Positions 32,070-40,906 of a DNA stretch of 64,000 nucleotides are shown here, in pieces. This DNA is from Pullichristensenella sp002068815 (GTDB lineage: Bacteria > Bacillota > Clostridia > Christensenellales > Aristaeellaceae), in assembly GCA_040772885.1 (NCBI GenBank), contig JAXGXF010000002.1, forward strand, positions 218,536-282,535, written 5' to 3'. The notes under the pieces are model-generated. The model did not search any database and was not told the DNA's origin. It was given only the letters and a program-made list of their open reading frames with translations. A program made the translations under genes and the position numbers. Position 1 is the stretch's first letter, and the number at the start of each line of letters is the position of its first letter.

Positions 32070-33722
32070 ATGGCACTGGCATTGACAATTCTGCAGATTT
32101 TGATCAGCCTCGTCGTCGGCGCGTACTTCCTGCGCCAGCTTCAGAGGGAGCGCGAGGCGCGCCCGCGCGCGGAGCCCGGCGGGGTCGAGCTCGACAGGCT
32201 CCGGCGCATGCGCGCGATCCACCTGACGAAGCCGCTGAACGAGACGGTTCGGCCGCGCGCGTTCGGGGAAATCATCGGGCAGGAGGAGGGCGTGCGCGCG
32301 CTGAAGGCGGTGCTCTTCGGCGAGAACCCGCAGCACGTGATCGTCTACGGCCCGCCGGGCATCGGAAAGACGTGCGCGGCGCGGCTCGCGCTGGAGGCCG
32401 CGAAGCTCTCGGAGGGCACGCCGTTCCGCAAGGACGCGCCCTTTGTCGAGATCGACGCGACGAGCATACGCTTCGACGAGCGTTCGATCGCCGACCCGCT
32501 GTTCGGCAGCGTCCACGACCCGATCTACCAGGGCGCGGGCCCGCTCGGGCAGAACGGCGTGCCGCAGCCGAAGGAGGGGGCGGTCACGCGCGCGCACGGC
32601 GGCGTGCTGTTCCTGGACGAGATCGGCGAGATGCACCCTGTGCAGATGAATAAGCTCCTCAAGGTGCTCGAGGACCGCGTCGTCCGCTTCGACAGCGCGT
32701 ACTACAGCCCGACCGACGGAAAGATCCCCGCGCACATACACGACGTGTTCAAAAACGGGCTGCCGGCGGACTTCCGGCTGATCGGCGCGACGACGCGGAG
32801 CCCGTCCGACCTTCCCTCGGCGCTCCGCTCGCGCTGCATGGAGATATTCTTCCGGCCGCTCGAGCGGGAGGAATTGCAGCTGGTCGCGAAAAACGCCGCG
32901 TCGCGCGCGAGCTACGCGCTCTCGGACGCGAACGCCGATCTGATCGCCATGTACTCCGACAGCGCGCGCACCGCGGTCAACCTAGTCCAGCTCGCCGCGG
33001 CCTCGGCCAGAATGGAGAAGCGCGCGGAGATCGCGGCGGCGGACGTCGAGTACGTCGCCAACTGCTCGCGGCTGACGCTTCGGCGCGAGCCGTCGATGCC
33101 GGAGTCGGGCGAGCCGGGGCTCGTCAACGCGCTCGCGGTCAGCGGCGCGGAGGTCGGTGCCGTCATACGCGCCGAGGCCGCCGCGAAGCCGGGCACCGGG
33201 AAGCTCTGCGTGACCGGGGTCGTCGACCGCGAGGAGGTGCGAGACGGCCGCGGAAGGACTCTGCAGCGATCCGGGCTCGCGATGGACTCCGCCGAGGCCG
33301 CGAAGACCGCGCTCGGGCGGCTCGGCGTCCCCGTCACGCGCTACGACGTGCACGTGAACTTCCCCGGCGGCGCGATGGTCGACGGCCCGTCGGCGGGGCT
33401 CGCGATGGCGGCGGCGATCCACTCGGCGATCGCCGGCGTCCCGGTCGCGAACGACGCCGCGATGACCGGCGAAATCTCGATTCAGGGCTTCGTGCTGCCG
33501 GTCGGCGGCGTCAAGGCGAAGGTGCGCGCGGCGGAGCGGATGGGCTTGAAGCGCGTGCTCGTCCCGTGGGACAACCGGGCCGAAGCCCCCGGCTGCGCGA
33601 TCGAGGTCGTGCCGGTTAAGACGCTTTCGCAGGCGCTGTCGCTTTTGACCGCGGAAAGCGAGGCGCTCCCCCGCCCCGCGCGCGCAGAGGGATTGTTTGC
33701 GGCGAAGGCTGCGGAAAATTAG
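32070..33722 (+). CDS. lonB: LonB ATP-dependent protease
   Basis: 550 residues, matching the 552-residue B. subtilis LonB. An N-terminal membrane helix (residues 3-22) is followed by an AAA+ domain with Walker A GPPGIGKT (94-101) and Walker B VLFLDEIGEM, then a Lon-type protease domain with catalytic Ser441 (DGPSAGLAMA) and Lys482 (GGVKAKVRA). LonB in Bacillus is made in the forespore under sigma-F and differs from LonA by lacking the substrate-binding N domain. The ATG at 32070 follows CGGAGGGCAAA. SRP RNA starts right after it. Confidence 0.94.
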   Translation: MALALTILQILISLVVGAYFLRQLQREREARPRAEPGGVELDRLRRMRAIHLTKPLNETVRPRAFGEIIGQEEGVRALKAVLFGENPQHVIVYGPPGIGKTCAARLALEAAKLSEGTPFRKDAPFVEIDATSIRFDERSIADPLFGSVHDPIYQGAGPLGQNGVPQPKEGAVTRAHGGVLFLDEIGEMHPVQMNKLLKVLEDRVVRFDSAYYSPTDGKIPAHIHDVFKNGLPADFRLIGATTRSPSDLPSALRSRCMEIFFRPLEREELQLVAKNAASRASYALSDANADLIAMYSDSARTAVNLVQLAAASARMEKRAEIAAADVEYVANCSRLTLRREPSMPESGEPGLVNALAVSGAEVGAVIRAEAAAKPGTGKLCVTGVVDREEVRDGRGRTLQRSGLAMDSAEAAKTALGRLGVPVTRYDVHVNFPGGAMVDGPSAGLAMAAAIHSAIAGVPVANDAAMTGEISIQGFVLPVGGVKAKVRAAERMGLKRVLVPWDNRAEAPGCAIEVVPVKTLSQALSLLTAESEALPRPARAEGLFAAKAAEN

Positions 33723-33725
33723 AGC

Positions 33726-33754
33726 TTGCAAAATTGCCCCGTCTGTGCTATACT
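33726..33754 (+). promoter_or_regulatory. promoter of SRP RNA
   Basis: TTGCAA (33726-33731), 17-base spacer, TATACT (33749-33754) with an extended -10 TGC, predicting a start near 33761. Confidence 0.75.
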
Positions 33755-33760
33755 ACCCAC

Positions 33761-33895
33761 TGTTCCACGGGCGATGACGATCGGGTCCCGTGCGGCGTCA
33801 TGCTGCGAATCGTGTCAGGGCCGGAAGGCAGCAGCACTAAACGGATGTTGACGCGCGCCGCGGGGTTTGCCTGATTCGAGCCTGTGGGGCTTTTT
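33761..33895 (+). ncRNA. ffs: signal recognition particle RNA (4.5S-like)
   Basis: The invariant apical domain is plain: GTGTCAGGGCCGGAAGGC then AGCAGCACTAA (33812-33840), with the GGAA tetraloop and asymmetric loop that bind Ffh. The flanking arms pair along the length (CCACGGGC near 33765 with GCCTGTGG near 33880; GGCGTCA with TGACGC). The 3' end runs into GGGGCTTTTTT, its terminator. About 135 bases, it is longer than E. coli 4.5S but lacks the Alu domain of the 270-base Bacillus form. It guides ribosomes translating membrane proteins to FtsY. Confidence 0.93.
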
Positions 33896-33979
33896 TATGG
33901 CCATTTTTTTCGCCGAATACTGGAAAATTCACATACAGTGTGATAGAATGGCTTTGTATGTCAATGGATGGAGGCAGTC

Positions 33980-35047
33980 ATGAGCCGCTTGGAGAGATTT
34001 CTGGACGCTTTGCGCGCGCGGGGGCTGTTCGCGGCGCTGATTCACCGGCGCGAGAACATCCGCTACCTGACCGGGTACACCGGCGAGGGCTGCCTGTTCG
34101 TGTCCGAAAATGTGCGCGCGATCCTGACGGATTTCCGCTATGTCGAGCAGGCCGGGCTTCAGGCGCCGGGCTTTGAGTGCGTGCGGACGCGCATGGGAAA
34201 GTCGGTCGAGGCGCTCGTCGCCGAGCTGTTCCGGCGCTCGGACGCCGACAAGCTCGCGGTCGAGACGAATGTCCTGAGCTACGACGACCATCAGGCGCTG
34301 TCCCGGGAGCTCGGCGGCGACGACAGGCTCGCCCCGCTCGCCCGAATCCCGGAGGAGCTTCGCGCGGTCAAGGACGAAAACGAGGTCGCGTCGATTCTGA
34401 AGGCCGCGTCGATCGCCTGCCGCGCTTTTTCGAACATACTCGGCCGCATCCGCGTCGGCATGACCGAGATGGACGTCAAGATCGCGCTCAACTACGAGAT
34501 GCTCGCGCTCGGGAGCGAGGGCGAGGCGTTCGACACGATCGCCTGCGCGGGCGAAAACGGCTCGCTGCCGCACGCGGTCGCGGGGCGGCGCGTATTGAAG
34601 TCCGGGGAGCTTCTGACGCTCGACTTCGGCGCGACCGTCGACGGCTACCGCTCGGACATGACGCGCACCGTGGGCATCGGGCATATCGGGAAGGACCTCC
34701 GCGCGCTCTACGAGGCCGTGCTCGAGGCGCAGCTTCTCGCGCTCCCGGCCGTCAAGCCCGGCGCGGTCTGCGAGGACGTCGACCGCATCGCGCGCGATTT
34801 CCTCGAGGCGCGCTACCCCGGCGCGTTCGGCCACGCGCTCGGCCACGGGGTCGGCCTCTTCATCCACGAGCAGCCGCGGCTCGGCGCCGGCGACAGGACG
34901 GCGCTTCGGCCCGGCCACGTCGTGACGGTCGAGCCCGGCGCGTACATCCCGGGTCTCGGCGGATGCCGTATCGAGGACATGGCAATCCTGACCCCGGACG
35001 GGTTCATCAACCCGATCGACGCGCCGAAGCAGCTGATCGAGCTTTAA
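33980..35047 (+). CDS. M24 Xaa-Pro aminopeptidase (PepP/YqhT-like)
   Basis: 355 residues. The pita-bread metal ligands are in order: LTLDFGATVDGYRSDMTRT (two Asp), GHALGHGVGLFIHE (His), TVEPGAYIPGLGG (Glu) and CRIEDM (Glu). An N-terminal creatinase-like domain covers residues 5-120. It removes N-terminal residues preceding proline in the cytosol. The ATG at 33980 follows ATGGAGGCAGTC. It lies 32 bases ahead of efp, the usual yqhT-efp pair; proline-rich substrates link the two jobs loosely. Confidence 0.94.
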   Translation: MSRLERFLDALRARGLFAALIHRRENIRYLTGYTGEGCLFVSENVRAILTDFRYVEQAGLQAPGFECVRTRMGKSVEALVAELFRRSDADKLAVETNVLSYDDHQALSRELGGDDRLAPLARIPEELRAVKDENEVASILKAASIACRAFSNILGRIRVGMTEMDVKIALNYEMLALGSEGEAFDTIACAGENGSLPHAVAGRRVLKSGELLTLDFGATVDGYRSDMTRTVGIGHIGKDLRALYEAVLEAQLLALPAVKPGAVCEDVDRIARDFLEARYPGAFGHALGHGVGLFIHEQPRLGAGDRTALRPGHVVTVEPGAYIPGLGGCRIEDMAILTPDGFINPIDAPKQLIEL

Positions 35048-35079
35048 ACCTTTTACATTTTATTTGAGGAGGCAACCCC

Positions 35080-35640
35080 ATGATCAACGCGAGCGATTTC
35101 AGAAACGGCGTCACCATTGAAATGGACTTCGGCATCTGGACCGTCGTCAACTTTCTGCACGTCAAGCCCGGCAAGGGCGCGGCGTTTGTGCGCACGAAGC
35201 TGAAAAACATCGTGACGGGCGCCGTCATCGAGCGCACGTTCAACCCCACGGACAAATTGCCCAAGGCGCATATCGAGACCAAGGAGATGCAGTACCTCTA
35301 CAGCGACGGGGATATGTATTACTTCATGGACCTCGAGACCTTCGACCAGATGCCCTTGACGCAGGAGCAGGTCGAGGACGCGATCCCCTTCGTCAAGGAG
35401 AACACGAACGTGACGGTCCGCTTCTTCAAGGGCGCGCCGTTCAGCGTCGAGGCGCCGAACTTCGTCGAGCTCGAGGTGACCAACACCGAGCCGGGCTTCA
35501 AGGGCGACACCGCCGCGAACACCACGAAGCCCGCGACCGTCGAGACGGGCTTTACGCTGCAGGTGCCTCTGTTCATCGAAATCGGCGACAAGCTTCGCAT
35601 CGACACCCGCAACGGCGGCGAGTACCTGGGCCGCGCATAA
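35080..35640 (+). CDS. efp: elongation factor P
   Basis: 186 residues in three beta-barrel domains. The loop that reaches the peptidyl-transferase centre reads HVKPGKGAAF, with Lys32 at the position modified by 5-aminopentanol in B. subtilis. The C-terminal ATVETGFTLQVPLFIEIGDKL is standard. EF-P relieves stalling at polyproline. The ribosome site is GAGGAGGCAACCCC. Confidence 0.97.
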   Translation: MINASDFRNGVTIEMDFGIWTVVNFLHVKPGKGAAFVRTKLKNIVTGAVIERTFNPTDKLPKAHIETKEMQYLYSDGDMYYFMDLETFDQMPLTQEQVEDAIPFVKENTNVTVRFFKGAPFSVEAPNFVELEVTNTEPGFKGDTAANTTKPATVETGFTLQVPLFIEIGDKLRIDTRNGGEYLGRA

Positions 35641-35669
35641 CCGGAACCCCGGTCGCACATGATGGATAT

Positions 35670-35689
35670 GGGCGGCTGGATGGCCGCCC
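35670..35689 (+). other. intercistronic stem-loop downstream of efp
   Basis: Stem GGGCGGC/GCCGCCC (35670-35676 and 35683-35689) with loop TGGATG and only TGTTT after it. It may stabilise the efp message or reduce read-through into the next gene. Confidence 0.45.
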
Positions 35690-35711
35690 TGTTTCGCAGG
35701 AGGTGACAATC

Positions 35712-36227
35712 ATGGCAGACCTGTCAGAGAAAATCGGCTATCTCCGCGGCCTGGTCAGCAGCATGGAGCTCGATCAGGAATCCGCAAACGCAAAGCTCCT
35801 GAAGGGCATCGTCGACGCGCTCGAGGGCGTGCTCGACGAGCTCGGCGACATGCGCGAGGACTTGAGCGAGTTGAACGACTTCGTCGAGAGCATCGACGAG
35901 GACCTCGAGGACCTCGAGGCGATGCACGACTCCGAGGAGGGCAGCGTCGAGTTCTCCGACGACGAGGACGACGACTTCGACGACGAGGAGTTCGCCCCGG
36001 AGGAAGGCCTGCGCGTGTTGAGCCCGAAGCGCGCCGAGAGCGCCGAGGAGGAGGCGCTGATCGGCAGCATCTGCCCGGAGTGCGGCAAGCTGTTCTTCGC
36101 CCCGCTCGAGGGCAGCGACGCCCCGGACGCGCTCTACAAGTGCCCCCTCTGCGAAAAAGAGGTGCCGCTGAACCCGCTCGGGCCCGAGAACGCGCCGATC
36201 GCAAAGAGGACCGACAAGACGAAATAA
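35712..36227 (+). CDS. CD1247-type N-terminal domain protein with zinc ribbon
   Basis: 171 residues. Residues 1-75 form the CD1247-type coiled domain (LSEKIGYLRGLVSSMELDQE; then LDELGDMREDLSELNDFVES), residues 75-105 are a very acidic stretch (SDDEDDDFDDEEFAPEEG), and residues 120-150 hold a CPECGKLFF ... CPLCEKEV zinc ribbon. The family is common in Clostridia next to efp and has no known function; the long acidic coil suggests a binding partner that is basic, perhaps a nucleic-acid-binding protein. The ribosome site AGGAGGTG with 6-base spacing is near perfect. Confidence 0.88.
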   Translation: MADLSEKIGYLRGLVSSMELDQESANAKLLKGIVDALEGVLDELGDMREDLSELNDFVESIDEDLEDLEAMHDSEEGSVEFSDDEDDDFDDEEFAPEEGLRVLSPKRAESAEEEALIGSICPECGKLFFAPLEGSDAPDALYKCPLCEKEVPLNPLGPENAPIAKRTDKTK

Positions 36228-36243
36228 CGCATCGCCCGTCGAT

Positions 36244-36307
36244 GATATGCTCCCCCTACGGCGGCGGTGGGAATCAAAACCCACTGTCGCTATAGGGGGA
36301 GCATATC
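36244..36307. repeat. 64-bp palindromic element between convergent genes
   Basis: Outer arms GATATGCTCCCCCTA (36244-36258) and TAGGGGGAGCATATC (36293-36307) are perfect 15-bp complements. Inside, CGGTGGG pairs with CCCACTG around AATCAAAA. The hairpin has no flanking T-run on either strand, so it is not a standard terminator. It resembles a REP- or MITE-type palindrome. Confidence 0.7.
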
Positions 36308-36330
36308 GCTTCCGAGGCGGACATCCGTTG

Positions 36331-37023
36331 TTAAAGGGCTCTCAGCGCGTCGACGAGCGCGGTCTTTTTCTCCGTCTGCTCGTCCTTCGTCTTGATCACG
36401 CGCCCGGGGACGCCCGCGACGACGGCGTTTTCGGGGACGTCGTGTATCACGACGCTGCCGGCGGCGATGACCGCGCCGCGGCCCACGCGCACGCCCTCGA
36501 TGACGACCGCGTTCGCGCCGATCAATACGTCGTCCTCGACGACGACCGGCGTCGCGCTCGCCGGCTCGACGACGCCCGCGAGCACCGCGCCCGCGCCGAT
36601 GTGGCAGCGGTTGCCGACGATCGCGCGGCCGCCGAGCACGGCGTTCATGTCGATCATCGTGTCCGAACCGACGACCGCGCCGATGTTGATCACCGCGCCC
36701 ATCATGATGACCGCGCGGTCGCCGATCTCGACCCGGTCGCGGATCGTGGCGCCCGGCTCGATGCGCGCGTTGATCCCCTTGAGGTCGAGAAGCGGCACGG
36801 CGCTGTTGCGGCGGTCGCTCTCGACGACGACGTCCTCGATGACCGCCGCGTATCGCTCGAGCTGCGGCCCGACGTCGGCCCACTCGCCGAACACGATCAG
36901 GTCGCCCGCGCCGAACACCTTGCAGTTTTCAAACGCGATCGGCGCCCGGGCCTTCACATACGCCTTGACCGGCGTCTTTTTCTTTGCGTCGTGGATAAAG
37001 CGGATAATCTCCTCGGCGTTCAT
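36331..37023 (-). CDS. dapH: tetrahydrodipicolinate N-acetyltransferase
   Basis: 230 residues. The N terminus MNAEEIIRFIHDAKKKTPVK and the left-handed beta-helix of hexapeptide repeats (VEIGDRAVIMMGAVINIGAV, GNRCHIGAGAVLAG, VRVGRGAVIAAGSVV) identify the DapH (YkuQ) acetyl branch enzyme rather than the succinyl DapD. It acetylates L-2,3,4,5-tetrahydrodipicolinate with acetyl-CoA on the way to meso-DAP and lysine. It follows dapB by 9 bases. Confidence 0.95.
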   Translation of the reverse strand: MNAEEIIRFIHDAKKKTPVKAYVKARAPIAFENCKVFGAGDLIVFGEWADVGPQLERYAAVIEDVVVESDRRNSAVPLLDLKGINARIEPGATIRDRVEIGDRAVIMMGAVINIGAVVGSDTMIDMNAVLGGRAIVGNRCHIGAGAVLAGVVEPASATPVVVEDDVLIGANAVVIEGVRVGRGAVIAAGSVVIHDVPENAVVAGVPGRVIKTKDEQTEKKTALVDALRAL

Positions 37024-37032
37024 GAAATCCTC

Positions 37033-37752
37033 CTAAAGACCTAAAACGTCGTCGATGGTATAGAGCCCGGGCGCCTTGCCTACGATGAAGTCGAGCGCCT
37101 TGACGGCCCCGGCGGCAAACACGCGCCTCGTCGCGGCCTCGTGCCGGAACTCCAAGAGCTCGTTGTTCCCGAAGAAGCACACGCGGTGCTCGCCCGCCTC
37201 GGTGCCGCCGCGGACGGCGTGCACGCCGATCTCCTTGCCGCGCTCGCCCGTGAACCCCTCGCGGCCGTAGACGCGCCGGTAGTCGCCGTCCGGGTCGATC
37301 GCGGTCAAAAGCGCCTTCGCGGTGCCGCTGGGCGCGTCGGCCTTCTGGCTGTGGTGCGCCTCGACGATCTCCGCGTCGAACCCGGCCTCGAGAAGCAGCG
37401 GCCCGACCGACTGCAGCGCGCGACGGAGCACCGCGACGCCGAGCGAGTAGTTCGAGCTGTGCACGATCGGCACGCGCCCGGCCGCCGCGCGGATCGACGC
37501 GACCTGTTCCGCGGTATACCCGGTCGTCCCGATGACGACCGCCGCGCCCGCGTCCTCGGCGCGCGCGAGCACGCCCTCGAGGTTTCCCGGATACGAGAAG
37601 TCGACGATCGCGTCGGGCTTCCCCGGCACGTCAAACGGGCTGTCGAACAGCCCCGGGTGCACCATGCCGAGGATTTCGACGTCCTCGCGCGGCCGCAGGA
37701 GCTCTGCGATCATCTGGGCCATCTTTCCGTAGCCCGCGAGTATCAGCTTCAT
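37033..37752 (-). CDS. dapB: 4-hydroxy-tetrahydrodipicolinate reductase
   Basis: 239 residues. NAD(P)H-binding MKLILAGYGKMAQMIAELL at the N terminus, VVIGTTGY, and the catalytic signature EAHHSQKADAPSGTA are all present. It makes tetrahydrodipicolinate, the DapH substrate. The ATG at 37752 overlaps the dapA stop (ATGA) with GGAGGGTGC before it. Confidence 0.96.
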   Translation of the reverse strand: MKLILAGYGKMAQMIAELLRPREDVEILGMVHPGLFDSPFDVPGKPDAIVDFSYPGNLEGVLARAEDAGAAVVIGTTGYTAEQVASIRAAAGRVPIVHSSNYSLGVAVLRRALQSVGPLLLEAGFDAEIVEAHHSQKADAPSGTAKALLTAIDPDGDYRRVYGREGFTGERGKEIGVHAVRGGTEAGEHRVCFFGNNELLEFRHEAATRRVFAAGAVKALDFIVGKAPGLYTIDDVLGL

Positions 37753-38624
37753 GCACCCTCCAGCACGCGAAGCGCCTCGTGAAGAACCGCGCGGTTCTTC
37801 GGGTCCATCTCGCAAAGCGGCAGGCGGTATCCGCCCGCGCCCATCCCCAGGTGGTTCATCGCTTCCTTGACCGGGATCGGGTTCACCTCGATGAACAGCG
37901 CGTTGATCAGCGGCAGGTACTTCAATTGCAGCTCGCGCGAGCGCGCGACGTCCCCGGTCTTCCAGGAGGCCACGATCTCGTGCGTCTCCTTCGGGCAGAT
38001 GTTCGCGAACACGCTGATCACGCCCGTGCCGCCCAGCGAGAGGATCGGCACGATCATGTCGTCGTTCCCGGACATCATCACGAACTCGTCATTGCAAATC
38101 CTCGCGATCTTCGCCGCGTACGAGATGTCGCCGGAGGCCTCCTTGATGCCGCGGATGTTCTTGTGCTTGCTCAATTCAGCCACGCAGTCGACCGACAGCG
38201 CGCAGCCTGTGCGGCTCGGCACGTTGTAGAGGATCGCCGGCAGGTCGACTTGATCGACGACCGTCTGGAAGTGCCGGTACATGCCGCGCTGGTTCGCCTT
38301 GTTGTAGTAGGGCGTGATGAGCAGCAGCCCGTCGACGCCGCAGTCGCGGAACGTGCGGCTCTTCATCAAGGACGTCTCCGTCGAGTTCGAGCCGCCGCCC
38401 GCGATGACCGGGATTCTGCCCGCGATCGCGTCCACCGTGCAGCGCACGATCGCCGCGTCCTCCGCGTGCTCGGTCGTGCTCGATTCGCCGGTCGTCCCCA
38501 GCACCACGATGCCGTCGGTGCCGTTCTCCACGTGCCAGTTGCACAGCTCCTTCAGCTTCTCGTAGTTTACGCTCCCATCCTCGTGAAACGGGGTCACCAG
38601 CGCCACATAGCTGCCTTCAAACAT
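37749..38624 (-). CDS. dapA: 4-hydroxy-tetrahydrodipicolinate synthase
   Basis: 291 residues. Schiff-base Lys161 (IRGIKEASGD), Tyr133 (ILYNVPSRTG) and the GTTGESST motif (residues 43-50) are conserved. It condenses pyruvate and aspartate semialdehyde, the first step of the DAP/lysine branch. First gene of the operon; the promoter predicts a leader of only about 25-30 bases, so no lysine riboswitch can be present. Confidence 0.97.
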   Translation of the reverse strand: MFEGSYVALVTPFHEDGSVNYEKLKELCNWHVENGTDGIVVLGTTGESSTTEHAEDAAIVRCTVDAIAGRIPVIAGGGSNSTETSLMKSRTFRDCGVDGLLLITPYYNKANQRGMYRHFQTVVDQVDLPAILYNVPSRTGCALSVDCVAELSKHKNIRGIKEASGDISYAAKIARICNDEFVMMSGNDDMIVPILSLGGTGVISVFANICPKETHEIVASWKTGDVARSRELQLKYLPLINALFIEVNPIPVKEAMNHLGMGAGGYRLPLCEMDPKNRAVLHEALRVLEGA

Positions 38625-38656
38625 CGGACATCCCTCCCAGTTCTTGAATTCGCTCC

Positions 38657-38685
38657 ATCATACCAGATAATTGTTGATTTTGCAA
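38657..38685 (-). promoter_or_regulatory. promoter of dapA-dapB-dapH
   Basis: Minus strand TTGCAA (38685-38680), 17-base spacer, TATGAT (38662-38657) with an extended -10 TGG. Confidence 0.7.
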
Positions 38686-38793
38686 GTTTTGGAGAAACTT
38701 ACTTCATTTTCCATTCTTTGCACGGCAAGCGTACAGATTTAATGTTCTTATGCTACAGTACGATTGTCCAGAGTTTTTTCCGGAGGTGTTCTC

Positions 38794-39894
38794 ATGCTCG
38801 AGGCGCTCAAGCTCCACCGCCGCGCGCTGCATAGGATTCCCGAAATCGGCTTCGACCTTCCCAAGACGCGCGAATACGTGCTCTCCCGGCTCCGGCCGCT
38901 CGGCGCGAAGCTCGAGGACGCGGCCGGCGGCGGAATTTTGGCCTTTTTCGACGCGGGCAGGGAGGACGCGGTCGCGTTCCGCGCGGACATGGACGCGCTG
39001 ATGATCCCCGAGCCCGAGGGCTGCCCGTTCCGCTCGGAGCACGAGGGCAACATGCACGCCTGCGGCCACGACGCGCACATGGCGATGCTCCTGACGTTCG
39101 CCGAGTGGGTTTCGGAGAATGTAAACCGCCTCCCGCACAATCTGCTTCTGATCTTCCAACCCGCCGAGGAGAGCGGCGGCGGCGCGCTCGCGATCGCCGG
39201 GAGCGGCGTGCTCGAGCGATATAAAGTCAGGCGCATCTTCGCGGCGCACGTCTACCCCGCGGTCGCGTTCGGCGCGCTCGCGTCGCGCCCGGGGCCGTTC
39301 ATGGCGACCTGCTCGGAGATCCACGCGCGGTTTATCGGCCAGTCGGCGCACGCGGCGAAGTGGCGCGAGGGCCGCGACGCGCTGCTGGCGGCGACGGGGT
39401 TCGTGCACGCGCTCAACGCGTTCGACGCGACGCTCCATATGCCGCATCTTTTGAAAATATGCCGCTTCCGCGCGGGCTCGTCGACGAACATCATCCCCGA
39501 CCTCGCCGAGGCCGACGGCACCGTCCGCGCGTTCAACCGCGAGGACTTCGAATATCTGAAATCGGAGATACGCAGGATCGCCTCCGAGGCCTCCGCGCCG
39601 CTCGGCGTGACCTCTGAGGTAGGTTTTTCCGAGCCGTACCCGCCGCTCGTGAACGACCCCAACGTCTACGTGCGCTTCCGCGAGGCGATTTCCGGCATGC
39701 CCTATCAGGAACTTCCCGAGCCCGACCTCGTCTCCGAGGACTTCTCGTCCTATCTCGAGCGCGTGCCGGGCATGATGTTCTATGTGGGGCTTGGAACCGG
39801 CGTTCCGCTGCACTCCCCGCTGTTCCATCTGGACGAGGCGGCGCTCGTCCCCGGCGTCGAGGCGTTTCAGCGGCTCGCGCTCATGGTAAATTGA
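38794..39894 (+). CDS. M20 metallopeptidase/amidohydrolase, probable N-acetyl-DAP deacetylase
   Basis: 366 residues. The M20D signature is complete: FRADMDAL, MHACGHDAHMAMLL (His and Asp ligands), IFQPAEESGGG with the catalytic Glu, and a dimerisation domain with GQSAHAAKWREGRDA. The enzyme could be DapL (YkuR), which removes the acetyl group from N-acetyl-LL-DAP; this fits the DapH pathway encoded divergently 170 bases away. Hippurate- or IAA-amino-acid-type hydrolase activity is the alternative. The ATG at 38794 follows GGAGGTGTTCTC. A TGC-TACAGT at 38751-38759 might be the -10. Confidence 0.85.
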   Translation: MLEALKLHRRALHRIPEIGFDLPKTREYVLSRLRPLGAKLEDAAGGGILAFFDAGREDAVAFRADMDALMIPEPEGCPFRSEHEGNMHACGHDAHMAMLLTFAEWVSENVNRLPHNLLLIFQPAEESGGGALAIAGSGVLERYKVRRIFAAHVYPAVAFGALASRPGPFMATCSEIHARFIGQSAHAAKWREGRDALLAATGFVHALNAFDATLHMPHLLKICRFRAGSSTNIIPDLAEADGTVRAFNREDFEYLKSEIRRIASEASAPLGVTSEVGFSEPYPPLVNDPNVYVRFREAISGMPYQELPEPDLVSEDFSSYLERVPGMMFYVGLGTGVPLHSPLFHLDEAALVPGVEAFQRLALMVN

Positions 39895-39907
39895 AAGGAG
39901 AATGCCC

Positions 39908-40897
39908 ATGGCGCTCTACGGACGCAGTTTCCTGAAACTTCTGGACTTCACGCCGGAGGAGATTCGGGTTCTTCTCGACCTCTCGAAGCGGCTCAAGCGC
40001 GAAAAGCGGCTGCACATCGGCCACAAGCACCTGACCGGCCGCAACGTCGTGCTGCTGTTTGAAAAGACGTCTACGCGCACGCGCTGCGCGTTCGAGGTCG
40101 CCGCGATGGACCTCGGCATGGGCGTGACGTTTTTGGACCCCGTCAGCTCGCAGATGGGCCGCAAGGAGAGCATCGAGGACACCGCGCGCGTGCTCGGCAG
40201 GATGTACGACGGAATCGAGTACCGCGGTTTCAGCCAAAATACCGTCGAGCTGCTCGCAAAATACGCGGGCGTCCCGGTATGGAACGGCCTGACCGACGAA
40301 TTCCACCCGACGCAGATGCTGGCCGACCTTTTGACGATCGAGGAAAAGCTCGGTAAGCTCGAGGGCGTCAAGGTGACCTTCATGGGCGACGCGCGCAACA
40401 ACGTCGCGAACTCGCTGATGATCGCCTGCGCGAAGATGGGCATGCACTTCACCGCCTGCGCGCCGAGGGAGCTGTTCCCGAACGGGGAGCTCGTCGAGTG
40501 CGCGCGCTCGGTCGCGAAGAACACCGGCGCGACGGTGACGCTTACGGAGCACGTCTCCGAGGGCACCGTCGATGCCGACGCGCTCTACACCGACATCTGG
40601 GTCTCGATGGGCGAGCCGGAATCGGTCTGGGCGGAGCGCATACGGCTGCTGAAACCGTATCAGGTCAACGAAGCCGCGTTTTCGCGCGCGAAGGAAGAGG
40701 CGATCTTCCTGCACTGCCTGCCCTCGTACCACGACCTCAAGACCGAGATCGGGAAGGATATCCACGAGAAGTTCGGCCTGGCCGAGATGGAGGTCACGGA
40801 TTCGGTGTTCGAATCCCCGCGCTCGGTCGTCTTCGACGAGGCCGAGAACCGCCTGCACACGATCAAGGCCGTGATGCTGGCGACACTGTCCAAATAG
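39908..40897 (+). CDS. ornithine carbamoyltransferase
   Basis: 329 residues. Carbamoyl-phosphate motif KTSTRTRCAFE, the HPTQ motif (FHPTQMLADLL), and the ornithine motif HCLPSYHD are in place, plus FMGDARNNVANS. It makes or breaks citrulline; without arginine genes nearby the anabolic (ArgF) and catabolic (ArcB) roles cannot be separated. The ATG at 39902 is one base behind the ribosome site, so the ATG at 39908 (MALYGRSFLK) is preferred. It follows the M20 gene by 13 bases. Confidence 0.93.
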   Translation: MALYGRSFLKLLDFTPEEIRVLLDLSKRLKREKRLHIGHKHLTGRNVVLLFEKTSTRTRCAFEVAAMDLGMGVTFLDPVSSQMGRKESIEDTARVLGRMYDGIEYRGFSQNTVELLAKYAGVPVWNGLTDEFHPTQMLADLLTIEEKLGKLEGVKVTFMGDARNNVANSLMIACAKMGMHFTACAPRELFPNGELVECARSVAKNTGATVTLTEHVSEGTVDADALYTDIWVSMGEPESVWAERIRLLKPYQVNEAAFSRAKEEAIFLHCLPSYHDLKTEIGKDIHEKFGLAEMEVTDSVFESPRSVVFDEAENRLHTIKAVMLATLSK

Positions 40898-40906
40898 GAG
40901 GACGCG

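Noticed and set aside
36244..36307. tRNA gene
   Set aside because: No cloverleaf arms, anticodon stem or CCA region; a single hairpin only.
38625..38656. Lysine riboswitch upstream of dapA
   Set aside because: The promoter leaves only about 25-30 bases of leader, far too short.
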